Position numbers and translations under genes: made by a program. 43,233 nt of DNA from PALSA-505 sp035308365. GTDB taxonomy: Bacteria > Actinomycetota > Actinomycetes > Streptosporangiales > Streptosporangiaceae. The notes under the pieces were generated by a model that was not told where the DNA came from, did no database searches, and saw only the letters and a program-made list of their open reading frames with translations. Numbering within the stretch: position 1 is the stretch's first letter; the number at the start of each line of letters is the position of its first letter. Of the stretch, positions 42,856-43,233 are shown piece after piece. The stretch covers positions 1 to 43,233 of the forward strand of contig DATGGU010000011.1 of assembly GCA_035308365.1 (NCBI GenBank), given 5' to 3'.

Positions 42856-43233
42856 ATGGAAAGCGCGCCGAGCAGGACGGCGATGTTTGCGGCCGTGTCG
42901 CGTGGATTGTTTCGCCTGGAGACGGCGTCCCCGTGGGTGCTGGACGATGTGCTGGCCCTGGTGCTTGTCGGCCCGGTATGGCAGCAGCTGCGAGACCAGT
43001 TCGATCCGCTGTTCCCCGGCCCGGTCCGCCGCGAGTCCCGTGCGGCTGTCTGCACCCGCAGCCGGTACGCCGAGGACCGGCTGGCTGCTGGTGCCTTCGG
43101 GCAGTACGTGATTCTTGGCGCGGGGCTTGACTCGTTCGCGTGGCGGCGGCCGGACCTGCTCGGCTCGCTGACGGTGTTCGAGGTTGATCATCCTGCCTCC
43201 CAGGCCTGGAAGCTCGAGCGGGTCAGGGAGCTC
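42856..43233 (+). CDS. SAM-dependent methyltransferase, LCM/PPM1 family, 3'-truncated by window edge
   Basis: 126 residues are visible from ATG 42856, five bases after AGGAGG; the overlapping ATG at 42852 is out of frame. The frame stays open to the last base. The N-terminus (PSRTAMFAAVSRG, then DDVLALVLVGP) and the SRYAED segment fit the leucine-carboxyl-methyltransferase-like family common in Actinobacteria. QYVILGAGLDSFAWRRP is the SAM loop, and VFEVDHPASQAWK is the conserved DHP strand. Members of this family methylate carboxyl or hydroxyl oxygens of small molecules and proteins; many in biosynthetic clusters are O-methyltransferases. Full-length members have about 270-310 residues, so more than half is missing. 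A tailoring role is plausible by position only. Confidence 0.85.
   Translation, partial: MESAPSRTAMFAAVSRGLFRLETASPWVLDDVLALVLVGPVWQQLRDQFDPLFPGPVRRESRAAVCTRSRYAEDRLAAGAFGQYVILGAGLDSFAWRRPDLLGSLTVFEVDHPASQAWKLERVREL

Noticed and set aside
42605..43111. Plus-strand open frame upstream of and across the methyltransferase
   Set aside because: Arg/Trp/Gly-rich translation without a family; the methyltransferase frame from 42856 has a good ribosome-binding site and SAM motifs.
1..43233. tRNA or rRNA genes, CRISPR arrays, insertion sequences, attachment sites
   Set aside because: None seen on reading either strand; no transposase-like protein and no terminal repeats were found.

Overview
The window is very GC-rich, uses mostly GTG, ATG and TTG starts with GC-ending codons, and carries FAAL, NRPS and PKS megasynthases with translationally coupled starts. 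This points to a filamentous actinomycete (Streptomyces/Streptosporangium/Frankia type); I cannot fix the genus. Almost the whole window appears to be one biosynthetic gene cluster. The left end (GT9 fragment) and right end (methyltransferase fragment) are cut by the window, so the cluster probably extends both ways.

Layout. 1-1116: 3'-part of a GT9 (heptosyltransferase-type) glycosyltransferase, followed by a DUF5919-like protein. 1804-5219: a secreted PQQ-propeller protein and a convergent ankyrin protein, perhaps unrelated to the pathway. 5560-26487: a four-gene coupled operon encoding NRPS C-A-T, PKS KS-AT-cMT-KR-T, FAAL-ACP-C-A(Ser)-T-C-A(Asn) and TubC-dock-C-A(Thr)-T. 26492-27142 (minus): a MerB-like protein that ends 4 nt from the operon. 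27475-29964: a secreted Ntn-hydrolase acylase of the PvdQ/aculeacin-acylase type. 30346-41174: a second operon with NRPS C-A(Asn)-T-C-A-T, a fused phosphoheptose isomerase/heptose kinase/adenylyltransferase, an HldD-type ADP-heptose 6-epimerase and a second complete GT9 enzyme. 41225-42535: a secreted SGNH esterase. 42856-end: start of an LCM/PPM1-family methyltransferase.

Working model (inference). The FAAL starts an N-acyl peptide; Ser, Thr, Asn, a small residue and one C-methylated, reduced malonyl unit are added. ADP-heptose made by the fusion enzyme and HldD is attached by the GT9 enzyme(s). The secreted PvdQ-like acylase may then remove the fatty acyl group outside the cell. The product would be a heptosylated (lipo)peptide-polyketide matured from an acylated precursor. 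I know of no described product with this combination, but I could not search.

Gaps and irregularities. No thioesterase, MbtH-like protein, exporter, pathway regulator or GmhB phosphatase is visible. One module has no carrier domain. Two condensation domains have lost their catalytic histidine pattern. The first NRPS gene seems to start at a CTG. A 28-nt element matching at 20 positions precedes both NRPS operons, and the only two TTA codons I found are near the starts of those operons' first genes.
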